Shown one piece after another: positions 21,037 to 32,369 of a stretch of 64,000 bases of DNA; position 1 is the stretch's first letter, and the number at the start of each line of letters is the position of its first letter. The notes beneath the pieces were generated by a model. That model worked only from the letters and a program-made list of their open reading frames with translations, had not been told where the DNA came from and did no database searches. The stretch comes from Rhizophagus irregularis (taxonomy: Eukaryota > Glomeromycota > Glomeromycetes > Glomerales > Glomeraceae), in contig NC_089431.1 of assembly GCF_026210795.1 (NCBI RefSeq), positions 3,224,001 to 3,288,000 of the forward strand, given 5' to 3'. Both the position numbers and the translations under genes were made by a program.

Positions 21037-23663
21037 AATTGAAACTGAAGTTGAAATTCCCGTAGAAATTATTCTTGGTTCAGAATTAGAAAGTCTTGAC
21101 TCTACAAATTATCCTTCATTAACACATCCTATAGAATTATCTGTTAATTCAAAATTTAGTTCGTGGGAAATTGCTGAACATTATCTAAAGGAATATGGAA
21201 GGCAAAAGGGATTTGTAGTTAATAAATACCGAGTTGAATATATTCAATTATCAAACTCAACTGTTCAAATTCCCAGAAGAAGAACATTTGCTTGTGAATA
21301 TGCTGGAAAGTACAAACCTAACTATAAGTCTAAGCAAATTGATCAACAACGTAATAAAGGGTCAAAAAAAACTGATTGTAAATGGCGGGTTCACTTGAGT
21401 AAAACTATAAATAATAATTTCATTCATGTAACGTCTATCCATCTTGAACACAACCACAAAATACTTGCTGATAATACACAATTTGCTACAACATTCCGAA
21501 AATTTAATCAATCTATAATGAATGAAATTGAACATGCAGTTATACATGGACGTTGTGATGCATATACTATAAGAAATCTATTACAACCATTATTTCCCGA
21601 CCAGCTTTTTCTTACACAAGATCTTTCAAATGCAATTCAAAAAATTAAACGTGAAAAAAAAATAGCTAGAACGATGCTTCTCATTTGTTAAAATTTCTCC
21701 TTGAACGACAAAAAGAAGAACCTATGATGTTTGTTCAACCTTTAATAAATGCGGATAGTGATAGACTGTGTGGTATATTTTGGATAACGGAAAATCAAAT
21801 TATTTTGTGGACGCGTTATTCAGATGTTATTTTACACGATAATACCTCTAACTAATAGATATAACTGTCCATTATCTCTATTTATACTTGTTGATAATGA
21901 TGGTAAATCACGTTTAGGGAGGCACAAGCTTTTTTAAATGATGAAACTCAGGAAAGTTATGAGTGGATTTTACAACAAACGCTAAATGCAACAGGAATTG
22001 AACCAAAAGTTATAATCGCTGATATGGATCCTGCAATGGATGTGGCATGTCAAACTACGTACAAAAATGCGTATCACATACATTGCATTTGGCATATGAC
22101 CCAAAATTTACCTAAACGTCTCGAAAAATAAACTTGGTGCTGCAGATTTTAAGATATTTTTTCATGATTTTTGGAAAACTCGCAATTCACTATGTGCGAG
22201 GTTTTTGAACAACGATTTCAAGCTTTATTAAATAACTTTCCCAGTGGCAGTGATTATTTACATGACCCAATATATTCAACACGCCATTCATGGGCACGAG
22301 CATTTACAAACAGAATATTTACAGCTGGTATACAGTCAACACAGCGTGTGGAGTCAATAAATGCCATTATTCATAAAGTTGTTAATTCTAGCTCTACAAT
22401 GGCAGAAGTAGCTGAGGCATTAGATTCTCGAATGCAAAAAGAAGAAATAAACAAGAATTTTATAGCATGGAAATACAAATCAACAATATATCATCAGCCA
22501 TTTGTTGTGGAAAATTTTTTTAGTAACGTTAATAATATAGTTCAAAAATATTTTTCACCAAGAATTGTTGGGGAAATACATAAACAAATGTGCGAATCAA
22601 TAATTTACAAATGTGAAAAACTAGATATTAAAGATGCATTTGAGTTTATTGAGGATCAACTGGTGAGTAAAAAATTAAAATTATAGTAGAATGATATAAT
22701 AAATGTTTAACTAGTACTATTATGTATATATTTTTAGGATCAAAATGAAATTCCCGAAAATCAAGAAAGCCAAGGAACGTCAAATGATCAAGAAGAAACC
22801 AATAATATTGAAGATTATTACGATTTTCGCCAGACATACTTAAAATCATTGTTAAATTCAGTACCAAAAGAAATGATTAAAGAAGTATGGCGTATCATTC
22901 CATATATGGTGCCAAGTTCATATCAGCATATTATTATTCTTAACGATGGAACCCATTTATGTACATGCTTGTTATTGGTTTCATATGGAATTATTTGTCG
23001 TCATTATTTTAAATTAATGATTGAAAATCCAAACGCATTATTCCATATAATGCTAATGCCAACAAGATGGCTTCTGGATGACGCTTGGAATCACATTGAC
23101 TCTATTTTTAATGAAGCTTTTATCGGAACATCATCTAAAAATTTAAAGCCAATTCATGATGATAATATTGATCAAAGGATTTATCTTGTCCTGGCGTAAT
23201 GTCAACGTTCGAAGTAGAAATTCGTTATTATACGCGAAAAAAAGTAGATTATGGTCGAATTATGGGACATTTTAAGAAAGCACTAAACTATTCATTTGAT
23301 AATAACGATCAAAAAAATTTAGATGATATTATACTAGCTTACATTGCGGAAAAAGAAACTATTATGACTCAATTAGAAAGGGGAAATGTTCTTAAAGACA
23401 ATAATACAAATAATCAATTAAAGTTGTCTGATGGTCGTACATATGATGTAGATGATATTGGAAATCCATTAAAACGTCAAGGAAAAGGAGACCTGCTACT
23501 AAGCGATTAAAAGCTTGTAATGAACAAAAAAATAAGGCGAGTACGACACAAAAATCACAAAAAGAGAATGTACTATATGAAGAAAATATTGAAAATTCAA
23601 ATGGGCGTAAATGTGGTTTGTGTCGTAAAATGGGTCATTATGCTCCCAAAGTGTCCCAATAAG
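20683..23663 (+). pseudogene. MULE transposase (FAR1, MULE, SWIM, CCHC), broken
   Basis: Exon 1 (20683-20706) encodes MENDNTPQ; exon 2 starts at 21032 after an intron of about 325 nt. Then come a FAR1/WRKY-GCM1-like DNA-binding domain (RRRTFACEYAGKYKP, TDCKWRVHLS, HLEHNHK), the MULE catalytic core with candidate acidic residues in DVILHDN, IIADMDPAMD and TQRVESINAII, a further intron near 22664-22738, and a SWIM finger (HLCTCLLLVSYGIICRHYFK). A zinc knuckle closes the protein (CGLCRKMGHYAPK). The frame is disrupted about eight times, several times at A-runs (near 21660 and 23646) and once by an in-frame TAG, so no full transposase is made from this copy as read. It would cut and paste the element if intact. 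Confidence 0.88.
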
Positions 23664-24458
23664 AAAAACGTATAATATTTTAACAATTAAATAAAGTAAT
23701 AATTTTTACTGTGTATAAATAATAATTTTTTAGTACATGTAAGCTAATTTATTAAGAGTTGAACAATATACAAATACAATTCTGAATTTCTAATATTTAA
23801 ACTAACCTATAAAGGATATAATCCCACGAAAATCCTTATCATAAAACACTATTCATACCCTTCGTTGATTTATAAAATAGTGTGTTGAATTTCATTTTGT
23901 TTATTTCTGTATAAGCAAGGCTGTACGTCTAATCTTTACATTATGTTAATATCTAAATAAAAATTGGGCATTAGTTTGCGAGTTCAGAATTTCATTGCAA
24001 ATGCACAACCACGACTAAAATATTCATACTTGTTTGTATAAATACCTCTTTCTATACTCCTCTTTCAAACACTTCGGATGCAATAAAAGGTGGCTTATCT
24101 ATTATATGTGGTCGCACAGATCTGTTGTGCATTTATTCCAAAATAAATCTCAAAAATATCAAGCGTTTCCTGATGAAAAGTTTTGCCATTATCATATAAA
24201 AGAAAAGCAAAAACTAATTCTTTAAATTGAAGTATAAAAACGTATATACTTTTAATAAAAAAAAGAATTTGTTTGATTGCTACTTGATTAAACTAATGAA
24301 TTATATAAGAAAAATGATTAAAATCCAAGTTAATTTAAGTTATTAAAATTGATGAATAAAGAGAAATTTTACCTTCTTAAGCCACTGAAAAACACATCTA
24401 GATTCTTTAAAAGCAAAATCCATTAAAGATATTTGACAGAATTGCGTATCTTAGGAAA

Positions 24459-25120
24459 TTCTTGCTATTTAATAGATTAATAAATAAGTTAGCTGTTGAG
24501 CACAATAAAGTAATACTATTTAACACCAATAAACTAATGCGCAATAATATAATGCTTTGTGACGTTAATTAATATACATCTAACGCTATTTAACGTCACC
24601 TAACTAATAAATAATGTACATTTAACGCTATCTAACATCACCTAACTAATAAATAATGCTATTGACGTTAATTGTTAAGAAATTAACGCTATTAAAACTC
24701 CAAATTAATTTTTTTTAAGCACTTTCAATAGTATTTCAGTAGTATTTCACAAAAAAAAAATGTGCGCAATTGACTAACCTGTGGAGTGTTATCATTTTCC
24801 ATGTTTCACGGAATCGCTTGAGCCGCGTAACCCAATTTCTTTACGATAATTGAACAATTAAAGTTTTTGAACCTACTTTACTAAGACATAAAAGTATTTT
24901 TAAATGTTAAGAAGCAACTTTAACGTGCTTTTTAAGCAAAAAAACAGGTTGTTTTTTTTATTTAAAAAGAGTGTTAGAAAAAAAAACTATCGACGAAGCT
25001 ATAAAATTGTTTATATTTATTGTAACACAATAATCGTGCTATATTTTAATTGGATTTATCACGTGATAAATAAAATGGGGGGTAGCGATGTCATCGCACG
25101 TGCGATGAATAAATTTTCTC
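24459..25120. repeat. right terminal inverted repeat of the MULE
   Basis: This is the inverted copy of the left repeat, including an inward-facing copy of the start codon (around 24802, minus strand) and of intron 1. It lacks about 20 bp present in the left copy and carries scattered substitutions. Confidence 0.88.
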
Positions 25121-25616
25121 TATTAATAATTATATATTTATTTATAAAAAATTTATTTAAATATATATATAATGTATTAATAATTATTTATTTTAAATTT
25201 TATTAATTAGAAAGTTTAGACATAGTTTAGACATTTAGCTATTGTCGAAACCTTTTGTCATAGTTTAAACTATTACTAATTAAAGTTTAGACTTTTGTCA
25301 AAAGTTAAAATGAGTTTAGCCAAGCAACCAAGCGCCAGGTGCATATATTATATATGTAATTTCCTTATATAGTATATATGTAACCTAAGATTTTTAATTA
25401 CCTCCTCTCCCCCTAGAATATTAGATAATATCTGTCACTGCCCTTAGCATGATGTTATTTTTATATATTAAATTTAGAAAATAAAAAATTATTCAATAAG
25501 AAATAAATTTTTCAAAATAAAAATATATAAAATTAAATAAACTAAAATTATAAATAATAAATAATTAATTAAAATTAAAATAAATTAAAATCAATATAAA
25601 GTAAAAGTAAATTACA

Positions 25617-26039
25617 CTGGTAAAAAAATGATCTATCCTATACATATCTTACATATATCTTATACATATCAGATATTCAAAATGTAGAAAATCTTACACA
25701 AATAATACACATATCATACACACATCAGGTATTTATATATATCATATACCTATTAGGATATATATACAGTCAACTCTTGTTATAATGAACCCTAGATTCC
25801 AGACCTTAACTTTGCTATAGGGCTATAGTAAAGATTTTAAGAGATTTGATTGGTTAATTTGTTATAGCAAAGGGAAATTTATTATAGTTGTCTAAAAAAT
25901 TCACTATATCAAGGGTTCACTATATCAAGGTTTGACTGTATAAGTACTTAATATGTGTATGATATATGTATTATTTGTGTAAGATTTTCTACATTTTGAA
26001 TATATAAGATATGTATAAGATAGATTATTTTTTTACTAT
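25617..26039. mobile_element. palindromic MITE split by a pogo-type MITE
   Basis: The left arm starting TGGTAAAAAAATGATCTATC and the reverse complement of the right arm (TAGTAAAAAAATAATCTATC) stay similar for about 95 bp each (ACATATC, AATGTAGAAAATCTTACACA, AATAATAC). The centre is occupied by the separate element 25767-25939. There is no coding capacity. Confidence 0.65.
25767..25939. mobile_element. pogo/Tc1-type MITE with TA duplication
   Basis: The ends CAGTCAACTCTTGTTATAAT and (complement) CAGTCAAACCTTGATATAGT are inverted repeats of about 28 bp closing on GAACCC. TA flanks both sides (25765-25766, 25940-25941). It is 173 bp, non-coding, and sits in the middle of a palindromic MITE. Confidence 0.78.
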
Positions 26040-26880
26040 TATTACAAAATTAAAATATAAAAAAAATACAATTAAAATAAAAAAAAGTTAAAAGAAATTC
26101 AAAAATAATTTTAAAAAAACTCAAAGAAAAATTAAAAAAAAACAACCAAAAAATTTTAATAAAAAAAATTCAAAAAAAAATTTTTTTAAAAAAAAAATCA
26201 AGAATCAAAAAATTTCCAAGAAAAAAATCCAAAAAAAAATCCAAAAAAAAACTTAAAAAATTCAAATAAAAAATATAAAAAAACTGGTTAATTATTATAA
26301 AATGTAAAGAAACTAGATTTCTGAAATTCAAAATTATTTAAGAAAAAAAAAACAGTTAATTAAAATAAATATCTGTTAGTATCTAATAAACAAATAAATA
26401 TAATATATGGTTAAAAATTTTAATTTTAATTATAAAATTAGGTTAATTTTAGCCAATTTTCCATATTTTATATAATTATGATTTGTATTTTTTAATAGTG
26501 AATTTTTTCATATTTTTATAATATACTATTCTTTATAAGATATTTATTTTTGAAATTTATATTATTATTATTAATACAATTTATAATAAATAATTACTTT
26601 GTTTAATTTAAATATTTAAACAATTTTACAACTTATGCCTTTTTTTTATAATTTAAGAATCTAATATAAACAAAATATATAATTGGTTTTTTATTTAAAT
26701 TTTTTTTTTTTATTTATTAAACAAAATCCACTTAAAATTTTACAAAATCTTTTATTTTATAATATAGCAACTTAAATTTCAATTTAAATTTCAATATATT
26801 TATTTCACATTAATATAATCATCCTATTTCATATATATAATAACCATTCAAACTTCTTTTTTCATTATATTATAAATATT
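26040..26880. other. A-rich low-complexity intergenic region
   Basis: 26050-26290 is almost pure A with short TCC and TTC interruptions; the rest is AT-rich. No gene was seen. It forms the 3' flank of the F-box gene. Confidence 0.6.
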
Positions 26881-28482
26881 TCAAATGTTTTCAAAAGATT
26901 TCCCTTTAATAGCTGAATACTTTGATAAAATGTTCTTTCTAACAAAATTTTCAAAAACTTCATCATAATCTTCCTTTACTTCAATCATACCAACTAATTC
27001 CAAATGTAAAGGAATCCTTTCATTATTTTTCCACATATCCAAAAAATCCCAAAGATTATATTTAGTAATAAATAAAGGATTTTTTAAGTATAATTTAAAA
27101 AGAGGATCAGGGGATTGATCAGCCAATAATTCCATTATTTTAGTATATTTTCTTCTATTCCCCTCACCATCATCATATTCAATTTGAATTAAAGGTTCTT
27201 TAATAAATTCCAATTTTAATATTTTTAATCTATCACAATTTAGTAATAATTGTTCAAAATCTTCGTATATAGTATCTTTATAACAAATTCCAAGAAATTC
27301 TATTAAAGGACAAAATGTTGAGATAGTTTGAATATATGAATGAATATGAGTATCAGGATAAATTGAGAATTTTGAATCAATATCGATTTTTCTCAATGAA
27401 TTATTTCTTGTAGTTGAAATTAATTTTTGAAAAATGTGTAAAGGTTGAAGCCAAGGAACTGAAACATCATTATTATATTTGAGATAAAAATTTTCAAGAT
27501 TTGGTAGAAAAGAATCACTCAAAGCACGTAAAATATTTGTTGAAGATAAAACTTCATTTTCTTCCTTGTGATGCCTTATTCCGCATTCATGATTTAATTT
27601 CAAGCTAAGTGACTTTAAATGAATCAAAGATTCGAATGTATCTTTTGGTAATTTCACTTCTCCTTTAAAAGATAAATGAGTCAAAGAATTTGACTGTGAT
27701 CTTATTTCCTTAACAATATTGGTATAAATAACTCTCTCACTCATCACCATGTGAAATTCTTTTAAATTCTTTTGATTACTGATAAGATAAGCCAATCCTT
27801 CATTATCTCTATCAAATCTATCCACATTGATTTTTTGAATATTCCTACAAATTTTTGAAATATTTTTGTAAGTTGCTGTAACCAATTCCTGATCATATTT
27901 TTCTGAATTATCACAATCCAATTCAGTAATTCTTGAGAAAAACGTTTTTCCTATAACAAATAAATTAGTATCCAATTTGAACGGAACATTTTTGAATGAA
28001 ATAGGGGAAGAACAATGATATATAAACAATTTCCAAAGATCATTAATCAAAGAATGTGCATCATAATAATCATCCTTATGATGAATCCATTCTTCACTAG
28101 TAAATAATAAATGTGCCATCATTTCAATTTCTGTACTATTAAAACAACGTATATAACTAACATAATCGAATAAAGGAATTTTTAATTTTGGTAACGAATT
28201 AGCTAAAATTTTTTTAATATGTTTTTTAATTACAGTAGTATCTTTTAATAAAGAACAGGAAAGAATTATTTTACAAAGTAATTTTTTATTTTTATTATGT
28301 AAATTTGGGTTAATGAATGGATTTTTCCATAAAAATGGAGCGGCAAGTTCACACCATTGTCGATTTACTAATAAACATGAAAATAATGTTGTGTGAATTT
28401 CTTTACTTTTATGTGTATTTGTAATTATTTCAAATATTTGCCAAAGACAATCTTTGGATAGTTTTGGATTTGAAAAAGACAT
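26881..28482 (-). CDS. F-box/LRR-like protein
   Basis: A single exon encodes 533 aa. The N-terminus (residues about 8-55) has an F-box-like helical block: LSKDCLWQIFEIIT, LFSCLLVNRQWCELAAPFLW and KNPF. The remainder is built of leucine-rich repeat-like segments (LKEFHMVMSE, LTHLSFKGEV, LKSLSLKLN, LENFYLKYN, LKILKLEF). F-box proteins link substrates to SCF ubiquitin ligases through Skp1, while the repeats choose the substrate. Families of such genes are strongly expanded in Rhizophagus. The substrate is unknown. The start at 28482 is the first ATG and puts the F-box at the N-terminus. The gene converges with nothing close by. Confidence 0.85.
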   Translation of the reverse strand: MSFSNPKLSKDCLWQIFEIITNTHKSKEIHTTLFSCLLVNRQWCELAAPFLWKNPFINPNLHNKNKKLLCKIILSCSLLKDTTVIKKHIKKILANSLPKLKIPLFDYVSYIRCFNSTEIEMMAHLLFTSEEWIHHKDDYYDAHSLINDLWKLFIYHCSSPISFKNVPFKLDTNLFVIGKTFFSRITELDCDNSEKYDQELVTATYKNISKICRNIQKINVDRFDRDNEGLAYLISNQKNLKEFHMVMSERVIYTNIVKEIRSQSNSLTHLSFKGEVKLPKDTFESLIHLKSLSLKLNHECGIRHHKEENEVLSSTNILRALSDSFLPNLENFYLKYNNDVSVPWLQPLHIFQKLISTTRNNSLRKIDIDSKFSIYPDTHIHSYIQTISTFCPLIEFLGICYKDTIYEDFEQLLLNCDRLKILKLEFIKEPLIQIEYDDGEGNRRKYTKIMELLADQSPDPLFKLYLKNPLFITKYNLWDFLDMWKNNERIPLHLELVGMIEVKEDYDEVFENFVRKNILSKYSAIKGKSFENI

Positions 28483-29083
28483 TTTTTTTATTTTATTTTA
28501 TTTTATTTTTTTTCCTAAATAGTAAAGAAGCGAAGTAAAGAAAAAGGAGAAAAGGTTAAACAAACGATGAACAATTGAAAAAAAAAATCAAATTTATCTT
28601 TTTTTTCGTAATCTGTATATATATATGTATAATAATACGAATAAATGTTTGTTCATCTGATCTGTGATGTATTCATTGCTAATTTTGCCTAATTACTATA
28701 ATAGCCAATTTGCTAGCTAGTTTTGACATTCAATGATTTTCAATCGCTGCGGTAAATTCTGGTGATCATCTTTGGCGTCATATGCCTAATTATTTGATTC
28801 TTTTCAACTGATTGATATTTTTAAAACTTATAAAAACGATATAACTTTTTCGAGTTACAATCTCCTGAATTTATAATGTTGTCAATTTCTTATTCACATG
28901 ACAATTGGATGATCGTTTTTCCGGTTGATTATTAATTATTATATAATTCCAGGGGGTAATATCATGCGATTTTAATTAAAAAAAATGCAGTGTGACTGGT
29001 TACACAATAACAATAATTAAAAATAAACAATAAAAAATATTTTTCTCGCCTTATTCAGTTTTACCGTATTTTTGAGAAAAAAA
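28483..29083. other. divergent promoter region between F-box and BTB genes
   Basis: A 600-bp spacer lies between two divergently transcribed genes. It is AT-rich with T-runs near both start codons. No specific operator was seen. Confidence 0.45.
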
Positions 29084-30311
29084 ATGTATAATGAATTAAA
29101 TGAACGTATGAATAAAATGTCTGTTAATGAAGAAATTATTACAAAAAGTAATGATGGTTGTAATGCTAAAAGCTTAATCGAAGATCGAATCATTCTTAAC
29201 GTTGGTGGTATCAAGGTAACGAAGAAATAAAACAATCCTTTTTGTTAAAAATTAAAAAAAACTCTTCACCTTTTTAACTTATTTTTTAAAAATAAAGTAT
29301 GAAACGTTTATATCGACATTGACAGCATATCCTGATACATTACTTGGAATAATGTTTTCGGAACGGAATAAAGATATGGTACATTCAACGAATGGAAATG
29401 AATATTTTTTTGATCGAGATGGTTATTTATTTCGATATGTTCTTCAATATTATCGAACAGGAAAAGTTCATTGGCCAGAATTTCTATCATCAAATCAAAT
29501 GGAAAATAATTCATTTGTAGATAAAGGATTAAAACAACCCGCATCGCCAATAGAAGTAGCGGGAATAATATCATTAAATAACAAAGAAGGAGGAGTAGTG
29601 GATAATTTAACTGGATTAGGAGTAGGGAATTACGTATCATTACCATTCACAAGAGAAGAATTGGAACAAGAATTATTATTTTTTTTAATTCCAACAAGAT
29701 CAGATGAAGAATTAACTGAATCCATATTACAGGAAGAATCATTAAATGTTACTACACCATTATTAACATTTGCAAATAAAGCAGTGGTAGATAATGTTAA
29801 TGGATTTTTATATTCATTAAAAGAAGTGATGTATTCTTTGGCATCATTATTCGAGAAAAAAATCATGATAACATTTTATCACGATAGACGAGCGCCAGTA
29901 TTTAAATTAATACCACCAAATCCAAACATTATTATGAACGAATTAGCGCCCTTTAACGAAAAAATGAAAACCATTTTAACACCTTATGCGGGAGTTGGAT
30001 ATACTTTATTAATGAATTTTGAAAACGAAATCGAAGCTTGGATGATTGAAGAAATTAAAGAGTTGAGATGGTTTATGGAGAAACCCAGTGGGTTACCTAA
30101 TAGATTTGTTTTATATTTGAGTTTTAATGATAAATTTTTAAAACAGCAAATTTTAAAAAATAGTTTACTATCCAAAGTTGTGAATGGAGGTAATGCAAGT
30201 CAAAATTTAAATACAAATGTAAATGAGAATACTACGACATCATCTGCTACAAATGCAATGGGAGAAAGTTCTGGAGGTGATGCAATTGCAAATTCTTCAA
30301 CAACATCATGA
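29084..30311 (+). CDS. BTB/KCTD-type (T1 domain) protein
   Basis: Exon 1 is 29084-29215 and exon 2 is 29298-30311; the intron (GTAACG to AAAG) is 82 nt and splits the domain between IILNVGGIK and YETFISTLTAYPDTLLG. The product is 381 aa. Residues about 36-110 form a K+-channel-tetramerisation-type BTB fold: ILNVGGIKYETFISTL, LLGIMFSE, YFFDRDGYLFRYVLQYYRTG. Such proteins oligomerise and often act as Cullin-3 ubiquitin ligase adaptors; they are not channels without membrane segments, and none is seen here. The remainder (residues about 150-330) is a conserved-looking region of unknown function ending in a Ser/Asn/Thr-rich tail. Confidence 0.88.
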
Positions 30312-30535
30312 AATAAAGTAATATGTTGCAAAGGTAAGGTGAATTTAATAAAAAATATTTCAGATTCATTTACTTTTATAATATTAAATTTATTAATATA
30401 AATCGATCTATATAAATTAATCACTAATTAATTCAAATTAATTTTTCTTTATAATAAGATAAGTTTATTAAAATCTCTTGTAAAAATAATACAAAATAAA
30501 AAAAAAAAGAAACCTATTGTTAAAAGTGATATTAT

Positions 30536-32113
30536 TTAAAATGGAAATTCTTTGATCCATTTACCTGAATCAACAGTTAAAACATCATCTTTAATAAATT
30601 TATCAATAACAACTAAATAAGGATGCAAGTCTTCTTTTTCATTATCTTTGATTTTTAAAGTTAATTTAATATTTCTTGGTTTCCATAATTCCAAAAAATA
30701 AGATAATTCATGAGGTAATAACCACCAAAGATTACTTAAATATAAATAATTTAAATTGATAGAAGACCAAGCAATTAAAGCATCTAATAATGATTTAGTT
30801 TGCAATTCCCTTTCCATATTATAATCATAATTTTCATCATTTTGTACTTTTAAGAAATCAAATTCAATAGAATTTAAATATTCAGCACTAATTAATAATT
30901 GTTTAAAATCATTCAGTAAATCACTAATATACCAAATTTTTAAATGATTAATTAAAGGACAATGATTAATTATTGATTGAATGAATAATTGTAATCCAAT
31001 TATCTTTGAGGGAGGTCTTGTAGCATTAATTATTTCAAATTTCCGAAGCAAACCTTTTGTAGTTGAAATTAGTTTTGAAAAACAATCTAAAGAAATTTCA
31101 AAGGAATAATAATTTAAGTGAATAACAAAAAATTCCAACTTTGGCAAAACAGTTAAATTTAATAGACAATTAATATTGCTATATGTAGCAAATTTAATGT
31201 GTAATTGCTTTAAATTATGTAAAGAAGAGAGAAATGAATTTTGTGAAGAAAAATAAAAGTTTCCTTTGAATGATAATATTTCAAGTGAATTAGATTTAGT
31301 TGATAATGCCTGATTAATAAATCTTAAATTTTCTACATGTTGATTTGTAAATAAATGTATCTCTTCTAAATTATTCTGCGCTTTAATTAAAGTAGCCAAA
31401 CCTCTGTCATCTTTATCTAAAGGATTAATCCTAATTTTTGTTAAATTATGACAAATATTAGCCAATCCAATAAAATTTTTATTTATAGATTGATTCATTT
31501 CATTTCCAACTACACATTCCAATTCATTTAACCATCTTAAACATTGTTGAGATCCAGGTAATATACTAATATTAATATTTTGAGGTAATTTAAGATATTC
31601 AATATTATTACATTTTTTCATAAATAATCTCCAAATTTCTTCAAATAAAATATAACCAATATTTTCTTCGTGTTTTTTATCAAAAATAACATTTAATTCT
31701 CGTTTATTTTCAATTAGCATTCTAGTCACATTTTCAATATCTAGACAATTAATATGTCTACAATAACTTACATAATCAAATATTGGATCTTTCATGGGGT
31801 TTTCAAAAGAAATTAATCCAAAAATATCGGTCAAATTTTTGTCCTGTTGTTGTTCACGATGATATTGTAACAAACATGATAAAATTGTTCTCGCGATAGA
31901 AAGTTTTTTATTATAATTGTTTTTTGATTTATTTGAATTTGGATTCCACGGATTTCTCCATAATATTGGTATAGCATTTTGAAAAAATAATTTATTTACT
32001 AATATACATGAGTAAAGGTTTTTATGCGTTATATGAAGATATTCTGATGAATCAACGATATATTCAAATATTCGTCTTAAACAATCCGGGTATAATTGAA
32101 TTCGTGAATTCAT
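30536..32113 (-). CDS. F-box/LRR-like protein
   Basis: A single exon encodes 525 aa. The F-box-like N-terminus reads IQLYPDCLRRIFEYIVDSSE, NLYSCILVNKLFFQNAIPI and LWRNPW, at residues about 5-60. Leucine-rich repeat-like segments follow (LEEIHLFTN, LEILSFKGN, LKQLHIKF, LEFFVIHLN, LNSIEFDFL, LNYLYLSNL). It is similar in length and layout to the F-box gene at 26881-28482 but clearly diverged, so the pair is an old duplication at most. It converges with the BTB gene, leaving 224 bp between stops. The expected role is substrate choice for an SCF ubiquitin ligase. Confidence 0.83.
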   Translation of the reverse strand: MNSRIQLYPDCLRRIFEYIVDSSEYLHITHKNLYSCILVNKLFFQNAIPILWRNPWNPNSNKSKNNYNKKLSIARTILSCLLQYHREQQQDKNLTDIFGLISFENPMKDPIFDYVSYCRHINCLDIENVTRMLIENKRELNVIFDKKHEENIGYILFEEIWRLFMKKCNNIEYLKLPQNINISILPGSQQCLRWLNELECVVGNEMNQSINKNFIGLANICHNLTKIRINPLDKDDRGLATLIKAQNNLEEIHLFTNQHVENLRFINQALSTKSNSLEILSFKGNFYFSSQNSFLSSLHNLKQLHIKFATYSNINCLLNLTVLPKLEFFVIHLNYYSFEISLDCFSKLISTTKGLLRKFEIINATRPPSKIIGLQLFIQSIINHCPLINHLKIWYISDLLNDFKQLLISAEYLNSIEFDFLKVQNDENYDYNMERELQTKSLLDALIAWSSINLNYLYLSNLWWLLPHELSYFLELWKPRNIKLTLKIKDNEKEDLHPYLVVIDKFIKDDVLTVDSGKWIKEFPF

Positions 32114-32369
32114 AGTAAGAAATTTTTTTAAAATTTTTTTTTTTTACAATTTCTTGGAGAGAGAGGGAGAGGGAGAGAAAAAATGCCCACAATTGTTAAC
32201 GAAAGATAAAATAAATGATGATTTATTGTAATTTACGGATGTGTAAGATTTCACGTTTTTTGGGACTTTTAATAATGAAAAAGTATTCTGTTTGTATTAC
32301 AATGTGTTTGTAATTCTGCAACGTGTCACTGAATAACCCACGCGGTAAAACCGCAGTAAAAGTATTAGA

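Larger units (their letters stand above)
20378..25120 (+). mobile_element. MULE DNA transposon with 9-bp target duplication
   Basis: A 4743-bp element is bounded by exact 9-bp direct repeats TATTAATAA (20369-20377 and 25121-25129). Long terminal inverted repeats of about 660 bp start GAGAAAATTTATTCATCGCA. The transposase carries FAR1-type, MULE and SWIM domains. Length, 9-bp duplication and domain order all fit the Mutator superfamily. The terminal repeats remain very similar apart from a gap of about 20 bp near 20787, so insertion is fairly recent, yet the transposase frame is broken in about eight places. 23664-24458 lies between gene and right repeat and shows no clear gene. Confidence 0.93.
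19824..25330. mobile_element. GTTGCTTGGC-type MITE copy, split by the MULE
   Basis: The left end TAAAGTTGCTGGGCGAAACT and the reverse complement of the right end (TTGGTTGCTTGGCTAAACT) resemble the ends of the elements at 47867-48108 and 53207-53454. Between end and MULE the sequence carries several GTTTAGAC and GAAACTG motifs in both orientations. I read it as a third copy of that family into which the MULE and a pogo-type MITE inserted. Confidence 0.45.
19759..25444. mobile_element. outer inverted-repeat element interrupted by later insertions
   Basis: The left end AGGGCAATGACAGATATTAC (running on CTAATAT) and the reverse complement of the right end (AGGGCAGTGACAGATATTAT, CTAATAT) form inverted repeats of about 27 bp with two changes. 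Everything between them belongs to later insertions, so the original element was small and non-autonomous. No clean target duplication could be fixed. Confidence 0.5.
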
